The notes below the pieces were generated by a model. It ran no database searches, had not been told where the DNA came from, and worked only from the letters and a program-made list of their open reading frames with translations. This document shows positions 1 to 12,600 of a stretch of DNA of 64,000 nt, in pieces; positions within the stretch are counted from its first letter, which is position 1, and every line of letters begins with the position of its first letter. The stretch spans positions 7,534,803 through 7,598,802 of the forward strand of contig OZ022515.1 in the NCBI GenBank assembly GCA_963989385.1, given 5' to 3'. This DNA is from Ctena decussata (taxonomy: Eukaryota > Mollusca > Bivalvia > Lucinida > Lucinidae). The position numbers and the translations under genes are program-made.

Positions 1-1572
1 TATTTCTCGGAGTCGGAGTATATCCCGTTTTAAAAGATTCGGTATCGTACGCCGGAATCTGCTGGTGCTGTTGTTGAGAAGAGTATCGGTTATGTCCCCT
101 ATCAGATTGTTGTGAAGATACAGGCCAAACATTTGACGTATTTGTGTCTTTGGGTCGTGCACCACCTTGACTGGGAGGACGCGAAATTTGACTTCTCATA
201 TTTGATTCGTAATTTTGTGCACCACCTTGACTGGGAGGGTGCGAAATTTGACTTCTCATATTTGATTCGTAATTTTGTGGTGGAATCAACACAGGTCTAT
301 CATTTGGACCACATTTGTATTTGTCATTATTTATGTAAAGGGTGTCTCGTACCATTTTGACCCTGTTGTCTTTGTCTAATTTTGCATTTTTCATTGTTGG
401 GTACAGCACTTTGCGCCGCCTCTCATATTCGTCGGGGTATTGTTCTCTAACACCAAAGTTTGTATTTTTCAGGGTAGAGGGCGCCTTTTGTTTCACCATT
501 TCCTTTGATTTAAAGTTGTGGAACTTGGCAATTATTGGCCTTGGGAATGCGTGATTTCGTTTATACCGACCAAGTCTGTGCACACGGTCAAACTGAATTC
601 CTTCATCCTGAATATTCATTTGTCGCGATAAGAATTCACGCAAGGTTTGTTCGCAGTTTTCTACTTCTCCAGGATTAAGGAATACTTCATTTATGCCTGT
701 AAAAATCAGGTTTTCGCACATTTGCCTACTTTTTGTATCTAAAAACTCTTCTCTTAACTCATTGTGGTCTGTTTTCATGTTTTCAATTTCAGTGGATAGT
801 AAATAATCAACTTTTTTATTGATGGCACTTATTCTTCGTTCGTTGCAACTTGGGATTTTAACACATCATCGCACATACTGCTCTAGGTCTCTACGTTCTT
901 CTCGTAATCAGTTTGTTTGGATTTTATTTGTGTCAGGTCATTTTCTATGTAACAAACTTTCGCCTGGATTTGTGAGACCGATTGTTTAAGTACAGTTATC
1001 TGTTCCACGTGACGTTCTATGTTTTGTATGCGTGTGTTTTGGTTCCCCATTTGTGCACTTTGGTAGCCGAGTTGATTTTCTATTTTACTAAGTCTGTTAT
1101 CTAAGCTCTGTAGTATATTTGTCAGCTGAGGGGTTGGAGCCTGGTTCTGATAACTAAGAGGGCTAGTAGGCATGCTCATTTGCGGTGTCTGGATCGGTTC
1201 ATGTTGACTCATTTGTACATTTTGCTGGCACGTACTATTGTTTATATTAGGCACATTGTATAACTGGGCCCGATTTTGTAGGAATCTTTGGTCTTGGCCG
1301 GGCTGTTGCTCAAATATTTGAGACGAAATTGGCATCTGACTTCCCTGATTTCCTTGATAGCCATATAAAATATCATTTGATTGTCAAATAATGCTACTAG
1401 ATGCAACAGTTTGGTTCAAATTTGAGTTCATAGTTGGGATCATAGCTGGAGCCCCAGTATATTGTCCAGTGGGTGGGGTATTCATCTGAGCCATACCTTG
1501 TTTCTGTGAGCTCTGTGGTGGCTGTTGGTCATTTTTCTGCTTTTTCTTTGACGATACCCCCATTTTATGCAC
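1..1572 (-). pseudogene. Decayed L1-like LINE ORF1 (RNA-binding protein)
   Basis: Reading the minus strand from the ATG at 1572 gives a basic, Gln-rich N-terminus (MGVSSKKKQKNDQQ...), a heptad-like coiled coil (SLDNRLSKIENQLG, then NIERHVEQI), and then the nucleic-acid-binding core. The core contains ENLIFTGINE, FDRVHRLGR, RPIIAKFHNFKSKEMV and REQYPDEYERRRKVLYP, in the order seen in L1-type ORF1 proteins (coiled coil, RRM, C-terminal domain). ORF1p coats LINE RNA and acts as a chaperone in retrotransposition. The frame is broken by a TGA near 1384, a TAG near 883, a TAA near 845 and a shift between about 880 and 840. After that it stays open to the window edge, so ORF2 would lie outside. The family assignment is from motifs read by eye. 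It is not a host gene. Confidence 0.72.
157..276 (-). repeat. In-frame 60-bp tandem duplication inside LINE ORF1
   Basis: Positions 157-216 and 217-276 are almost identical 60-bp units. On the minus strand each encodes the same 20 residues (QNYESNMRSQIS followed by H or R, then PPSQGGA), so the duplication preserves the frame in the C-terminal tail of the ORF1 protein. Confidence 0.85.
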
Positions 1573-2970
1573 TTTTTATCACCTTTGTCCGTATTTTTAA
1601 CGTGATTTTAGTCCAGTTTCCTATTAAAACACTAATTTTTTCGCGCTCGCTAAATTTCTTTGTCTTGTCGCCATGCTGCGCGCGCACCCCCCTTCTAGAG
1701 CATCAACGTCATATTGGGCACGCTGTTTTTTTCTAAAATGGGAATTTATAGAAAAATGGTAGATTTTTTAGCAACCTGACTCAGTCATTTTTTATTTGTC
1801 GACACAGATTTATCTTTAAAATTATCTATATCTTTAACATTATTTATGGTATAGTTTCACGGTTCAAATGCTATTCCGGACGCCTCAGTCCAAACTTGCT
1901 GTTGCATCAAAATATTGTCATCCCCTTCGCTACCTAAAAAACAAACGCTATCAAATGAAGTAAAAACATATTAAAAATGTTCACAAACTATGGAAGCACT
2001 TAGGGAAAGTGAAACAAAGCTTCTATTTTCCTCATAAAAAAATAACAATAATTAATTAGTCAATAATAATCAGTTCTAATGTATAGCGATGAAGAAAAAA
2101 AAAAAGAAAAAAAGAAACCGCTTCAATCGTACTATGATAACCAAAGAATTATAACCTAAATGTCTTTCGGAAGTTGTTTTCTTTAATCATTTTCTGTGTT
2201 TTTTCTATGCTCGTGATTCAGAAAATTGATGGAAGCGCTTTGTCTTTGCATAAAAAAGAATTAATGAAAAAATAGATATATACACTAACAAAATCATTAA
2301 TTGAAATCTAATCTTATATCTGTTTTGCAAGATTTTTTTGCAAGAAAATTCAACATACTCAGCATAAATAATAATTGTTGTAAAACATCTAAAGTTTTTT
2401 TTTCAAATCCAGTTGTGCACAATTGTTGGATAAGAAAGCATCGAATATGTCCGAGGCCAAGCAAGTGGCCATGTGACGCGTGGTTGTGCAGATGTCAGAC
2501 CGCTCGCATGCTCCGGCAACGATCCTTTCTCCCCTGTGACATTTGGCCAACGGATAGGGTCGTGGACATACAAAATTCATATCCGTTTGCTAATTCCGTA
2601 GGTAGATTTCGGCTGTCAAACTGCCAATATACAAGTCGATTGACTTTTTTTTGTTTCATGTAACGTCAATATAACGTTTAATATTACTTCTGTTATAGCG
2701 TGTTTGAAAATTCTTCTACAGTCTATGTGCAAGCCTCCAGTAACCTCTTCACAATCACACCCGCATACATATAGGTTGAGTTGATTGTACTATAGTCCAG
2801 CCGCGATAAGTTGGCAATGTTACTGTTTTGTGTGTATTTTGATTTGGTGACTGACTGGCCATATAGCAGAGTTCAGCTTATCCAACTCACGGGATTGAAA
2901 GGATAAATTTGAATAATTTTGTTACTATCAATTTTGTTATCAATGATATTCTTAAACTAGAAAAAGTTCC
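1573..2970. other. A/T-rich stretch, no gene recognised
   Basis: The first few hundred bases would be the 5' side (UTR or promoter) of the minus-strand LINE. The rest is A/T-rich with no exon, RNA gene or repeat that I can recognise. Short open frames on both strands near 2300-2660 show no domain or splice context. Confidence 0.4.
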
Positions 2971-3213
2971 TGGCCCGGTTGTTCAAAACTAACGATATTG
3001 TTAGTTAACGTGTCGTTAAAATTTTAAACGTTAATATCTCAAATATGCCAATATTTTTTGTTGAAAACATGTGAGAAGCTTTTGCATTGCAAAAGCTTCT
3101 CACATATTTTCAGCATAAAATATCAGTGTATTTGGCTATAAAGTCACAAAACACTTAAGAGTTGACCTCTTAACGAGCTCGTTAGGCTAACGATGCTCTG
3201 AACAACTGGGTCC
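2971..3213. mobile_element. Palindromic MITE-like element, GGCCCGGTTGTTCA ends
   Basis: The left end GGCCCGGTTGTTCA (2972-2985) is an imperfect inverted repeat of the right end TGAACAACTGGGTCC (3199-3213). Inside, GTTAG/CTAAC and GTTAAC motifs are mirrored, and the centre (about 3064-3111) is a near-perfect hairpin, ATGTGAGAAGCTTTTGC facing GCAAAAGCTTCTCACAT across a few bases. No coding capacity, so this fits a non-autonomous foldback or MITE element. Confidence 0.65.
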
Positions 3214-3589
3214 CTGTCTTTAAGCTTTCAAAAAAATTAGAAATGCCAGTTAACTGTAATGTGCCATTATGACCATAGATCAAGAAGTTAAATGAACTGC
3301 ACCGTAATGATAGTACAGGTACTGTTGACATTAAAAATGTAAACAAAACATTGCCACTATAGCGCGACCGACCTATATCAATATATAGGAATCAAATAAA
3401 GACAAACACTTACCACAGGGTTAAAATCTTCCAAGTTACGTGACTGATCTAATATTATTGTAAGCGTAGTAATTTGATTGTTTATGAAAACCCTGATTTC
3501 AAGATCAGTTGACAATTTTGTTGTAGCTAAGTGCCCACACATAATATTAAGCGAGCCCGTCTAAAATCAGTAGATGCTTAAAATAGCTC

Positions 3590-3776
3590 GTAGAATTGTG
3601 GTTTTACGGCCCTTTCAGCAGTATTTTAATCATATCAAGCCAACGGAAGGTTAATAACGAAAGGTTGCTGCAATTTATCCTGTTTGTATTGGAAAGAATT
3701 CCGCCTTCAGCGGGACTCGTACACGGCCACTAGCTAAGCAAGCCAGTGATTAACATACTTAGCTATCGGGGCGCCA
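3590..3776 (-). mobile_element. tRNA-derived SINE, family S2, diverged
   Basis: On the minus strand a degenerate tRNA-like head (about 3776-3713) is followed by a body ending in the segment that reads, on the plus strand, GGCCCTTTCAGCAGTATTTTAATCATATCA. The same tail (TCAGTCATATCAGGACG-type) recurs at 17.7, 53.3, 60.5 and 61.1 kb. This copy is the most diverged. Confidence 0.55.
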
Positions 3777-3895
3777 GGGGTCGTATTTATAAAAGCACTT
3801 AAGTCGTTGCTATGCTATTCATAAGGCTTAATTTCTATGAAGGAGGTTTCCTACAACTATGAAATTTGCCCTGGAGGAACAGTCTTTTCGATGAT
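3774..3895. mobile_element. Half copy of the CCGTATTCATAAA palindromic MITE
   Basis: Reads GGGGTCGTATTTATAAAAGC, then ACTTAAGTCGTTGCTATG, a TAAGGCT motif, CTACAACTATGAAATTTG and CTGGAGGAACAGTCTT. This is the left arm of the full palindrome at 32590-32814. The other arm is missing. Confidence 0.75.
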
Positions 3896-4101
3896 TCGAG
3901 CTACATTTCTAAATATTAAATTAAAAAAAAATATATAATATTGTACTGTTTATAGACTGGTTTAAAAACGTAGTCGATATTGTCATTACCAATATGTTAA
4001 TTCATAAATAACGATATCAATTTTGATAATTTGAACAGCCTTAATGCAAAAGAGGTAATTCTTTCTCTAAACCTTTGATTGCAGACAAAGCGCTTCATAA
4101 T

Positions 4102-4339
4102 TGAGCCGCGACGTGACAAAACCAACAATGTGGTCGTGCGTCCAGCGCAGACTCAGATCAGCCTGGGAATCCGCCCAGTCTGATCAGAGTCTTTGCTTTC
4201 CGCATGAAGGTAGCTTAGTCCCTCAGCTACCCTTTAAGCGCTTAGCAAAGAGTAAGATCAGACTGGGTGAATGCCTAGGCTGATCTGAGTCTGCGATGGG
4301 CGGAGGACCACTTTGTTGGTTTTCTCGTGTCGCGGCTCA
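4102..4339. mobile_element. GAGCCGCGAC palindromic element, full length
   Basis: The ends TGAGCCGCGACG and GTCGCGGCTCA are inverted repeats, and nearly the whole 238 bp folds back: CAGACTCAGATCAGCCTGGG mirrored by CCTAGGCTGATCTGAGTCTG, with a short loop around CTTAGCTACC-type sequence. There is no coding capacity. It is the most frequent family in the window, with about 12 copies or pieces. I read it as a MITE or foldback element. Confidence 0.85.
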
Positions 4340-5162
4340 TATAGTATCGTTGCAACCTAATGAAAGCGCTGTGGCAATCTAACACTTTTGCAGGTCAATA
4401 ACAAAATACACATTCCAATGGCAGTATAAATAAACTTCTAATGTGAAGAGCTTAAGTGTACATGTTTCGCATCAATTGCCGAGTTACGTTATCCAACATG
4501 GCTCCAACAACTGCAGTCATGCTTTAAATCATTGATAATAATAATGTAGGGTAATTTGGGGGAATATGGACCGCTTTAGCATTCTCTTGACTATACTAAC
4601 CTCTACAGTTATAAAGAATTTGCTCATTTGATCTGAAATTGTTTTCTTACATCGGCACGTTTTTGACAGAAAAATTAGGTAGGGTACCCGTTTAGAAAAG
4701 CGCGTTAAGATATAATTCTTTGAGATAGTTTTCAAAATTTGTGTCGGTACGCGAAAGTGATGATACATAAACATTTTAGTATGGATATAGTTAGATTTCA
4801 GTATCCTTTTGGCATTAAAATTATTTGTTTTAATCCCGGTGGACCAAATTGCCCAACGGACTATATTCCCCCAAATTCCCCTATACATTATTCTTCCTGC
4901 ACAAAATGCAATAGTACTGAAAAGTTATCAAATATTTATGTTTAGATGATATGTTTATAACGCTGAGTACATTTAGACCGTCCAATTAATATAATGTAAA
5001 GGCGCATAGAAGTATCGGTAACATTTTCTGTTTGTTTGCCAGTACCATACTACACACGTCATGTCGTTGACGCAACAATGATACATTATGGTAAAAAGTG
5101 CGCTAAACGACCAGTCAGTCGACAGTAGTTAGACGGTGTTTCTTGTATAAAAAACTAATAAA
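4340..5162. other. No gene recognised upstream of the CUB exons
   Basis: A/T-rich sequence with short overlapping open frames on both strands (4529-4945), which show no domain and no convincing splice sites. The missing 5' exons of the CUB/kringle gene could be here or outside the window, but I could not identify one. Confidence 0.4.
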
Positions 5163-5394
5163 GAGCCGCGGCACAGTAACACCAATAAAGTGGCATGTGC
5201 GCCACGTGGAGCCTCAGATCAGCCTGGACATCAGTCCAGTCTCATCACAGTCTTCGTTGTGCTTAAAGAGTAGCTAATGAACTAAGCTAGCTCCATGCGG
5301 ACAGCAAAGACTCTAATCAGACTGGACGGATGTTTTGGCCTGTGCCCACTTGCCACTTTGTTGGTTTTGTCGAGTTGCGGCTCAATTATTCATG
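5163..5394. mobile_element. GAGCCGCGAC palindromic element
   Basis: Starts GAGCCGCGGCAC and ends GAGTTGCGGCTCA, with the typical CCAATAAAGTGGC and CACTTTGTTGGTTTTGTCG inner arms. It belongs to the subfamily with GCATGTGCGCC in place of TTGTGCGCCC. Confidence 0.82.
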
Positions 5395-5440
5395 TAATGT
5401 TGTTCCAACTTTGTGTGCCCGCTTGGGCTATTTATAATTT

Positions 5441-5631
5441 AGCCGCGACACAAGAAAACCAACAAAGTGGTTGTGTGTCCGGCGAAGGCTACATGTAAGA
5501 TCAGCCTGGGCAATCGCCCAGTCTGACGAGAGTCTTCGCTGTCCACATAGAGGTAGCTTAGACCCTTAGCTACTCTAGAGTATACGCGCTTAGCAAATAG
5601 TCTGATTTGACTGGGCAGATGCTCAGATGCA
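5441..5631. mobile_element. GAGCCGCGAC palindromic element, right end missing
   Basis: Begins TAGCCGCGACACAAGAAAAC only about 50 bp after the previous copy. It runs through the central loop but loses similarity near 5631, before the terminal GTGTCGCGGCTCA. The next recognisable sequence is the duplicated CUB exon. Confidence 0.75.
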
Positions 5632-5697
5632 ACGACAAGACTGAATCACTGGCTGGGCATGTCCACTCGGCCTGGTAGACCTTTGCTGATGCCAAGA

Positions 5698-5831
5698 GTT
5701 TTACTATTGATATTTTCAGTGAGTGGACCTCAATGTGGATGGGCAGTGACAGGCAGTAACGGGACATTAGGTTCTATATCAGACAAAAATGGGGACGATT
5801 TAAATCGATACGACAGTAATAGATGACACGG
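5698..5831 (+). pseudogene. Truncated tandem copy of the CUB exon
   Basis: A 134-bp unit starting at the intronic GTTTTACTATTGATATTTTCAG is repeated immediately downstream (from 5832). The exon-like part begins at 5720 with the same TGAGTGGACCTCAATGTGG start, and reads SGPQCG, then VTGSNGTLGSI, then a TGA stop at 5824-5826. It lacks the second half of the functional exon, including the RDCLW segment. The breakpoint lies in the AATAG sequence shared by both copies. It looks like a dead partial exon duplication. Inclusion in an mRNA would truncate the protein. Confidence 0.75.
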
Positions 5832-5854
5832 GTGTTACTATTGATATTTTTCAG

Positions 5855-6054
5855 TGAGTGGCCCTCAATGTGGCGGAAAAGTGACAGCCAGCAACGGGAC
5901 ATTAGGTTCTATAGACAGAAACGGCGACAATATATACGACAATAATAGGGATTGTCTTTGGAAGTTGGTGGCGCCCGCAGACAGAGTCATCGAGCTTAAT
6001 ATCCTGACGTTTGACTTAGAGGAGGAACCCACCTGCGTCTACGATTTACTGCTG
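5855..6054 (+). CDS. Exon: first half of CUB domain
   Basis: The acceptor is TATTTTTCAG at 5845-5854 and the donor GTAAAA starts at 6055. The exon enters in phase 1 and leaves in phase 0. It encodes SGPQCGGKV (first CUB Cys), NGTLGSI, NRDCLWKLVAP (second Cys and the conserved W), IELNILTFDLE and TCVYDLLL (third Cys). FDLE followed by CVYD matches the acidic calcium-site residues of calcium-binding CUB domains. The domain is completed exactly by the exon at 10680. Confidence 0.85.
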
Positions 6055-9000
6055 GTAAAAGATTTTTGTTATAATGTACATACCGTATTACTCCTATTAA
6101 ACGCCCAGGGGCCGTTGCAGATTTCGAAAATGTGTGTGTGCGGGGGCGGGTGGCGTCGTTGTATAGCGTATTAATTGGTGTAAAAAAGCCACTGCCAAAA
6201 TATCTCTAATATGGAATATAAACGTAATTGGGTAATTGGTATACTGCAAGAGAGAGCAACTCTACTCACTTTGCCCCCTTCTCATTAAGCATCAAGTCTT
6301 AAAGGAAAGAATTTGCTCTTCTAGAAGCAAATTATTGCCTTTAAGAGTAGACCCGATTTCAAAGAGCTACATTATCCAGAGAAGCAAACAGGAATTCGTG
6401 CAGATTAATAAAACATTATTTCCGTATAAGTAGTAGGGGGTGGGGGGAGGTTATTAGAGCAGGGGCGTTTATAAGAATTAACAGTCAAGACCACAAAACC
6501 AGAAAAGTGTTGTTTTACACAAAGTAATCAGATTCAACCAATAACTTCAACATTATAAACACACTGCCGACGTTTATTTTACCTTAAAATAACATCAAAA
6601 TACTTTTTTTTCTCATAATGCTTTGAATAATGTTCAAAAGCCGGGCCGGGTAGCGCAATCGGTAGGGCACCTGACTCGTAAGTCAGAGGTCCTGGGTTCG
6701 AATCCCGGTCTGGCCACATACCTTCGTTTCTCCTTCCGCTGATTCATGAAGGGCAGTTGTTAGTTACTGGCGAAAGTATGTGCACTTAGTACTGGTTTAC
6801 CGCTTAGGAGGTCTAAGCCTGCCCAGGAATAGTGTGGTTAGGTTAACTGACCGTCCCGACATGACCTTAGTTGTTTACCGTGGACGTTAAGCATCAAATC
6901 AACCAACCAAATAATGTTCAAAATATTGTATAACATACAAATCTAAGTATTTGCAGAGATTGCTCTGAACAAACAGTAGGGATCCAGATTAGACAGTCCC
7001 TCAAGGAGGATCTACACTGTCATCCGTCTTCGTTAGATACATTTAAAATCATGGCATCAACTGTTCATTTTTAAGGACAGATGCAAAACTTATTGCAGTT
7101 ATCTCAAATAGACCTTTTTCACATTGTTTCTGCGCATGCATATACCGCTCCCGTGACGCGTTAATTATCGATAATAAGCGAGACTTTGCACTGAAGGGGG
7201 GGGGCAGTGGGGGGGGGGGGGGGGGGAGGAAGAGAGAGAGAGAGAGAGAGAGAGAAGCGGATTTTAAGCCACTAATACTTCCTATGTAATGAGTGACAAA
7301 TAATTGTTTTTGTCATTTTTATTCACATCTTTATTCACATTTCTGTTTGTTCTAATGAAAATACCATTAGCTATTTTTATTTTCCATAATGATTTGAAGC
7401 AAATATTATAAATCTAGATTATAAATTGCACAGAAATAACGTCAAAAGATACGCAAAAAACTCAGAAAAAGGTAAACGTCAAATACAATAGTCAAGTCGT
7501 TAAAACGGATTAATTCGAAATTAAGAGATCAAATACAGAAATAACGTCAAAAGATACGCAAAAAACTCAAAAAAAAAAGGTAAACGTCAAATACAATAGT
7601 CAAGTCGTTAAAACGGATTAATTCGAAATTAAGAGATCAAATACAGAACATTTATTTATTTGTCTATTAATCTATTGAAATATGCTTTCCGTTTTATTTG
7701 AATCAAGTCTGAACTAAAAGAAAATCATTCATATATAAGGTTGAAATTTTTTTCTATCGAGACCAAATAAATAAGTGAAACTAAATATTCAAGAGATGAA
7801 ATAATCGCTCAAACTAGTGTGTAAATCGTCTTGTGTCATAATTTATGCTAATCATCAGGTTTGAAATATACTATCACCTATCTTTTGACGATAAACGCAA
7901 TCTACGGAGCATGAAATACGTTGACACCACCAACAGTATTTCACACTTTAGCGTGTGATATTGATATCACATAATTAGCATGTTGATGCCGACTGTCATA
8001 AAAACGGACAAACAAATTGTTTTCTGCGATTGATAAAACGGTAGAAGTTCTATAACAACGAGAAAATATACAACCACTCAATTCAAATTGGCAGCTAGGC
8101 TCCTATGTCCATGTGTGACGCTAATTTTCAGCTACAATTGTTTACTTTTATTCATTCTGCTTTAATTTGAACCAAACTTGTTGATCTTCATGCAATTCGA
8201 AAAATATCAATACATCATATTTTTTATTTTATGATTTATTTAAACACATTTCAGGCAAATCCACACATCTCAGTGTGTCAGATCAAAATGTAAATACGGC
8301 CAGATTCTGTTACTGTTTTGCGACCAGTTTGGACGGTATACGGCTGTTTGTTTTGTTCCTTTTTTTTCCTTTTGATTTTGTTCAGTTTATCAGTCAAATA
8401 TGTTTTCAAAAGATAAAACAAAAAAAATTAAAACAAAGAATTCAATATGAGCGAGACCGATGACGTCCCGAAGGAAACTGCCGTATGGCTAGCACTTTTT
8501 CTGTCCCTGTTTTGATACCGTCAGATTGTTCTTGAAATAAACAGTTTACTTAAAATATTGTCTTGAAATATTATTTTGATACTCTTTTAGCGAAAGGATG
8601 ATGCTTTAATGATTTAAAAAAATAATTTACTAAAGTATCTAAATGATTAAAACGAATTTATTCCAAAATTCTGTATCGTGCAGCCGATATATGCCTCTGC
8701 TACTTGTCCATTTTTTAACAAAAGCTATTTTTATCCATAAACAAATATTTACAATTGAACACTCTTTTAAAAACTCAAGGAATCACAATACATATTCCAT
8801 GTAAATCCTTATTTCGCACGAAAATCGTTCAAAATTCTGACACCAACTTATCTCCTCCTGCAAGGTCAGAACAACACTGCCCCACATATCTTTACAGGTA
8901 ACTATTCGAACCTCCACTGAAGAGTAGTCGGCAAGGGAGTAAACATTTTGAAAAAGGTCTACTTTAGGATGTTTGACGTATATTACCACATTAACTATAC

Positions 9001-12000
9001 CTAACTAACACTAACTCTTGACTGTTTAGAAACGGGACTTCAAATGTCCCGGAAGAGGCCGCAAATTTACACGCTTTGTCTACGAAACGCTTCAGCCATA
9101 ATTCCTAATGGGATACGTTATTATTTCTCCATATACATGCATTGTAAAAGTACATGGTACGCTTTCATGTTTATTGGAATTCAGACTCCAATTATACAAC
9201 AGTTCTGTGAAAGTGTTATTTCACCAAAGGAGTAACCCCATGCCACATAGGTAATAACATGACTGGTTCATAAAGCAGCGCGCAACTGGGCTGTGCGGTA
9301 TAGTAGAGAATAAATGGGCTTTAAGACAATCATTCATCACTATGTAGAACACACTGCCATGTCTGGTTTTTTTTGTGGACATGTTATGCCATAACCTATG
9401 TGGGATGGGTTTTTCCTTTGATGAAAAAATTTCATTTTAACGGTTGCATTACAGCGTTATCATAATGGCCCCAAATAAACAAGGATATGAGTCTTTAAAA
9501 AAGAAATATTCTTTTTCATTGTGGTTGTGCGCCCAGCGCAGATTCAGATCAGCCTGGGCATCCGCCCTGTCTGATCAGAGTCTTCGCAGTCCGCGTGCAG
9601 GTAGCTTAGACCCTTAGCTACCCTTCAAGCACTTAGCAAAGAGTCTGATTGCGCACAACCACTTTGTTGGTTTTCTCGTGTCGCGGCTCATTAAACAACG
9701 GTTCGGTGGAACTGTTATTTCATCAAAGGGAATACTCCATCTTTCACAGACAATGATATGATATGTTCTTAAACAGCTTTCAACTGGAGTGAGGGGTATA
9801 GTAGAGAATAAATTACTTTGACTATCAAATTAATTAAACAATCTGAATCTTCTCAATCACAATGGATTTTAACATTGCCTTTATCATCATTAGCCTTAAT
9901 TAGATATACCCTAGTGTCCTACAAAAGGGACATTTACAAACAGTGCGGACCAGACTAGACGCTGACACAAAACGAGGCGTCCGCTCTGGGTCTACATTTA
10001 TTTCCATAAGTTAAACTGGTATATCTATTTAAAATTAAATAAAAATTATAAAACCAAACGAAAGAGACACCTCTTAGTTGGAAAATGGACTCGTCCAATT
10101 TATCAGGACAGAAGACACCACGAGATATAAATCGGTAAATTTCAACAATACTATCGGGGTAATCATGTCACTATTGTGTCCGATCACAGTAATTTCTTTT
10201 TATCGATCTGTTTTATATTTAAACATTAAATGCTACACTGCCTAGAATTGGCTTTCAAATGACAAACTCGTTTGGGGTATGAGGGGAAGTAGGCCCTCCG
10301 GTCCTATGAAAGTTAGTCGACGGTCATATTTTTGTAATAATACTACGCTAAGCAGTATCATTAAATTGGAAACTTATTACTGCCGGAGAAGACAATATGC
10401 AGTGAACAGTTGACAGGATACTTTCAAATTAAATGCCGTTTCTGTTATTATTTTTTTTATCGGCAAGTCTTGCAAACCATCGTATACTCCGGCAGAGACA
10501 CAGAGTTGAAATACCATTTCTTGAACGTTGATTCGGGTCATAACATTGAATCAAAGTTGATTCAATGTGGCTTCAACTATCAAAACTATTGGCACGCGTC
10601 GATTGGTCATGTTGATTCAACGATGCGTGCCCAGTGGGAATATGGAAGATTATAATAAATGATACTTTTCAAATTGAAGGTTTACGAAGATTCTTTGGTC
10701 CATGGTATGTATTGTGGGACAGAAGCACCATCAACAATTAAGTCGCTGTCACAGATCTTATACGTACGTTTCCGCGCCGACAAAGAGCTTGGTTTTACGG
10801 GATTTACAGCTAATTATTCACACGTACTGCCATCTTTAGATGAAGGTAAATATTAAGGCTGCCATATCATGGTTAATACATACGTCACTATATTGTTCTA
10901 ATGACAGTAAATGTCTTGTGCTTCGAAAAAAATAATCTCAAACCAAATCAGAAATTCAGCTACATATCGGGTCGTAAAAGTTTATTTTTATGTCGTAAAG
11001 CGCAGCCTTGCACTAACGTCTATTGCCTAGTAAAATGATATAGTTCCATGAAATTAAATTATTTACCAGTACACTTTGGAAACGTTACAAATGACAATAC
11101 TATGGGGTAAAGTTTTGTGCGAAATTAGAATCAGTCTTGTAAGTTCTGAGATATAGCTGACTTCTTACCATTGACAAGAATTACAATTTTTCTTTAGAGT
11201 TTAGGCCACCTGAACATTAAAGTCGGAAATTTCATGGTCGCATTTTATAGGGTCAAGTCATGTAAATTCGGACAGCAGGTAAATTCGGACAGTGTCATTG
11301 TTTCTTTTATATGTCAGTAGTTTGGAATAAAAAAAAAACAAACTTCAATTAACTGGTCAAAGAGTGGAAATTCTGATAAGACGGATGATCATGAGCTGTC
11401 TTATCTGGATTTTTACTATATGCAGTGGTATGTCCGAATTTACCCGCTGCACGAAGTTACCAGACTCGACCCTACTTGTTTACTAATAAGCTTGTCGGCC
11501 TATCAGGTTGTGCATAACCGATAAAAACACAATTACTTCGAAAAATACATTTCATTCGCGATGTTTCTTGACAGAAAATTATCTTAAAAATTATATGACC
11601 TTAACTTCAAGAAATAAGTGTGTCCTGGGCCCTGGTCTCAGATTTTTTTTTTGGAACATAAATATTTACCTTATTAGCACGTGTCCATGACGTACGTAAT
11701 TCGCCTTGGATGTGGGTTTTTTCCCTGAGATCTTGTTGTTTTTTTTGTGGGGTAGCGGAGACGGATGGTGGGGAGAGGGAGAGGAATAAAAGCGAGGTAT
11801 GACTACTACTTGTAGTAAAGATATCCGTACTTGATATCGGTCAGGACAACTCTAGATTTCGGGCGTTATGACGCTCCTGACAGATAACATTTGTTATAAT
11901 CCAGGAATTACTTTTGTTAATTGCAGATTTAGTTTAAACTTTATTTATTTGTACAAATAATACAGATACATACAAATACAGCTCATGGAAATAAACTATT

Positions 12001-12556
12001 CATACAAAAGGGATTCAGAAGAAAGTCGTATTGACTTTTTTTTAAATCTGTCTCCCAGAATATTTACACTGCAAATTTCAGACCCATGATTAACAGAGAT
12101 TACTTCTAACATTGGTCGGATAATTGCCTAGGAATACATTAAAAATGAAGAAGAACAGAAAAAGAAAAAAACATAAACAAAAATTTAGTATGAACAGAAA
12201 TTGTAGATTTGTTGTTTTGTTGTTCTGCTGATTGCACAGGGTTTACTCTCTGGCATTACTGCTGCACATTTTAGTTTCTATTAAGTTTCGTAGGTTCTGT
12301 TTAGTTTCTATATTGAAGCAAATCCTTCTGTACATCCGTCGAAAGAACGTACATGTAATACATTTTTATAGTTACACATTTAAAACATGCTGCATAAAAT
12401 CGTTCATCAATTATGAAAAAAATAAAATAAAAAACAATAAATGAAAAATAAAATGATACTAACAAAAACACAGTGTAGAAAGTAAAAAGTTGTATGTAAG
12501 CTAAAATAAGAGTCCCCTTCCTCTCTCTCTCTCTCTCCTCCCCCCCCCCCCCCCCC

Positions 12557-12600
<44 letters not shown>

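Larger units (their letters stand above)
6055..10679 (+). other. Intron between the two CUB exons
   Basis: A 4.6-kb intron. Contents: a diverged dispersed repeat at 6230-6420 (AGTCTTAAAGGAAAG-type, also near 45780), SINE S1 (6644-6910), G/GA low complexity (7195-7256), a two-copy tandem repeat (7431-7650), a GAGCCGCGAC element (9521-9690), and otherwise A/T-rich sequence with no further exon seen (7650-9520 and 9700-10650). Confidence 0.6.

Noticed and set aside
5854..6174. CUB frame read through as a single 106-residue protein from 5854
   Set aside because: The GTG at 5854 overlaps the splice acceptor AG. The sequence after 6054 loses CUB similarity, and the rest of the domain is found at 10680 in matching phase.
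6644..6716. Functional tRNA gene
   Set aside because: Six-base anticodon loop, D-stem mismatch and a SINE body attached. The same body recurs at two other sites.
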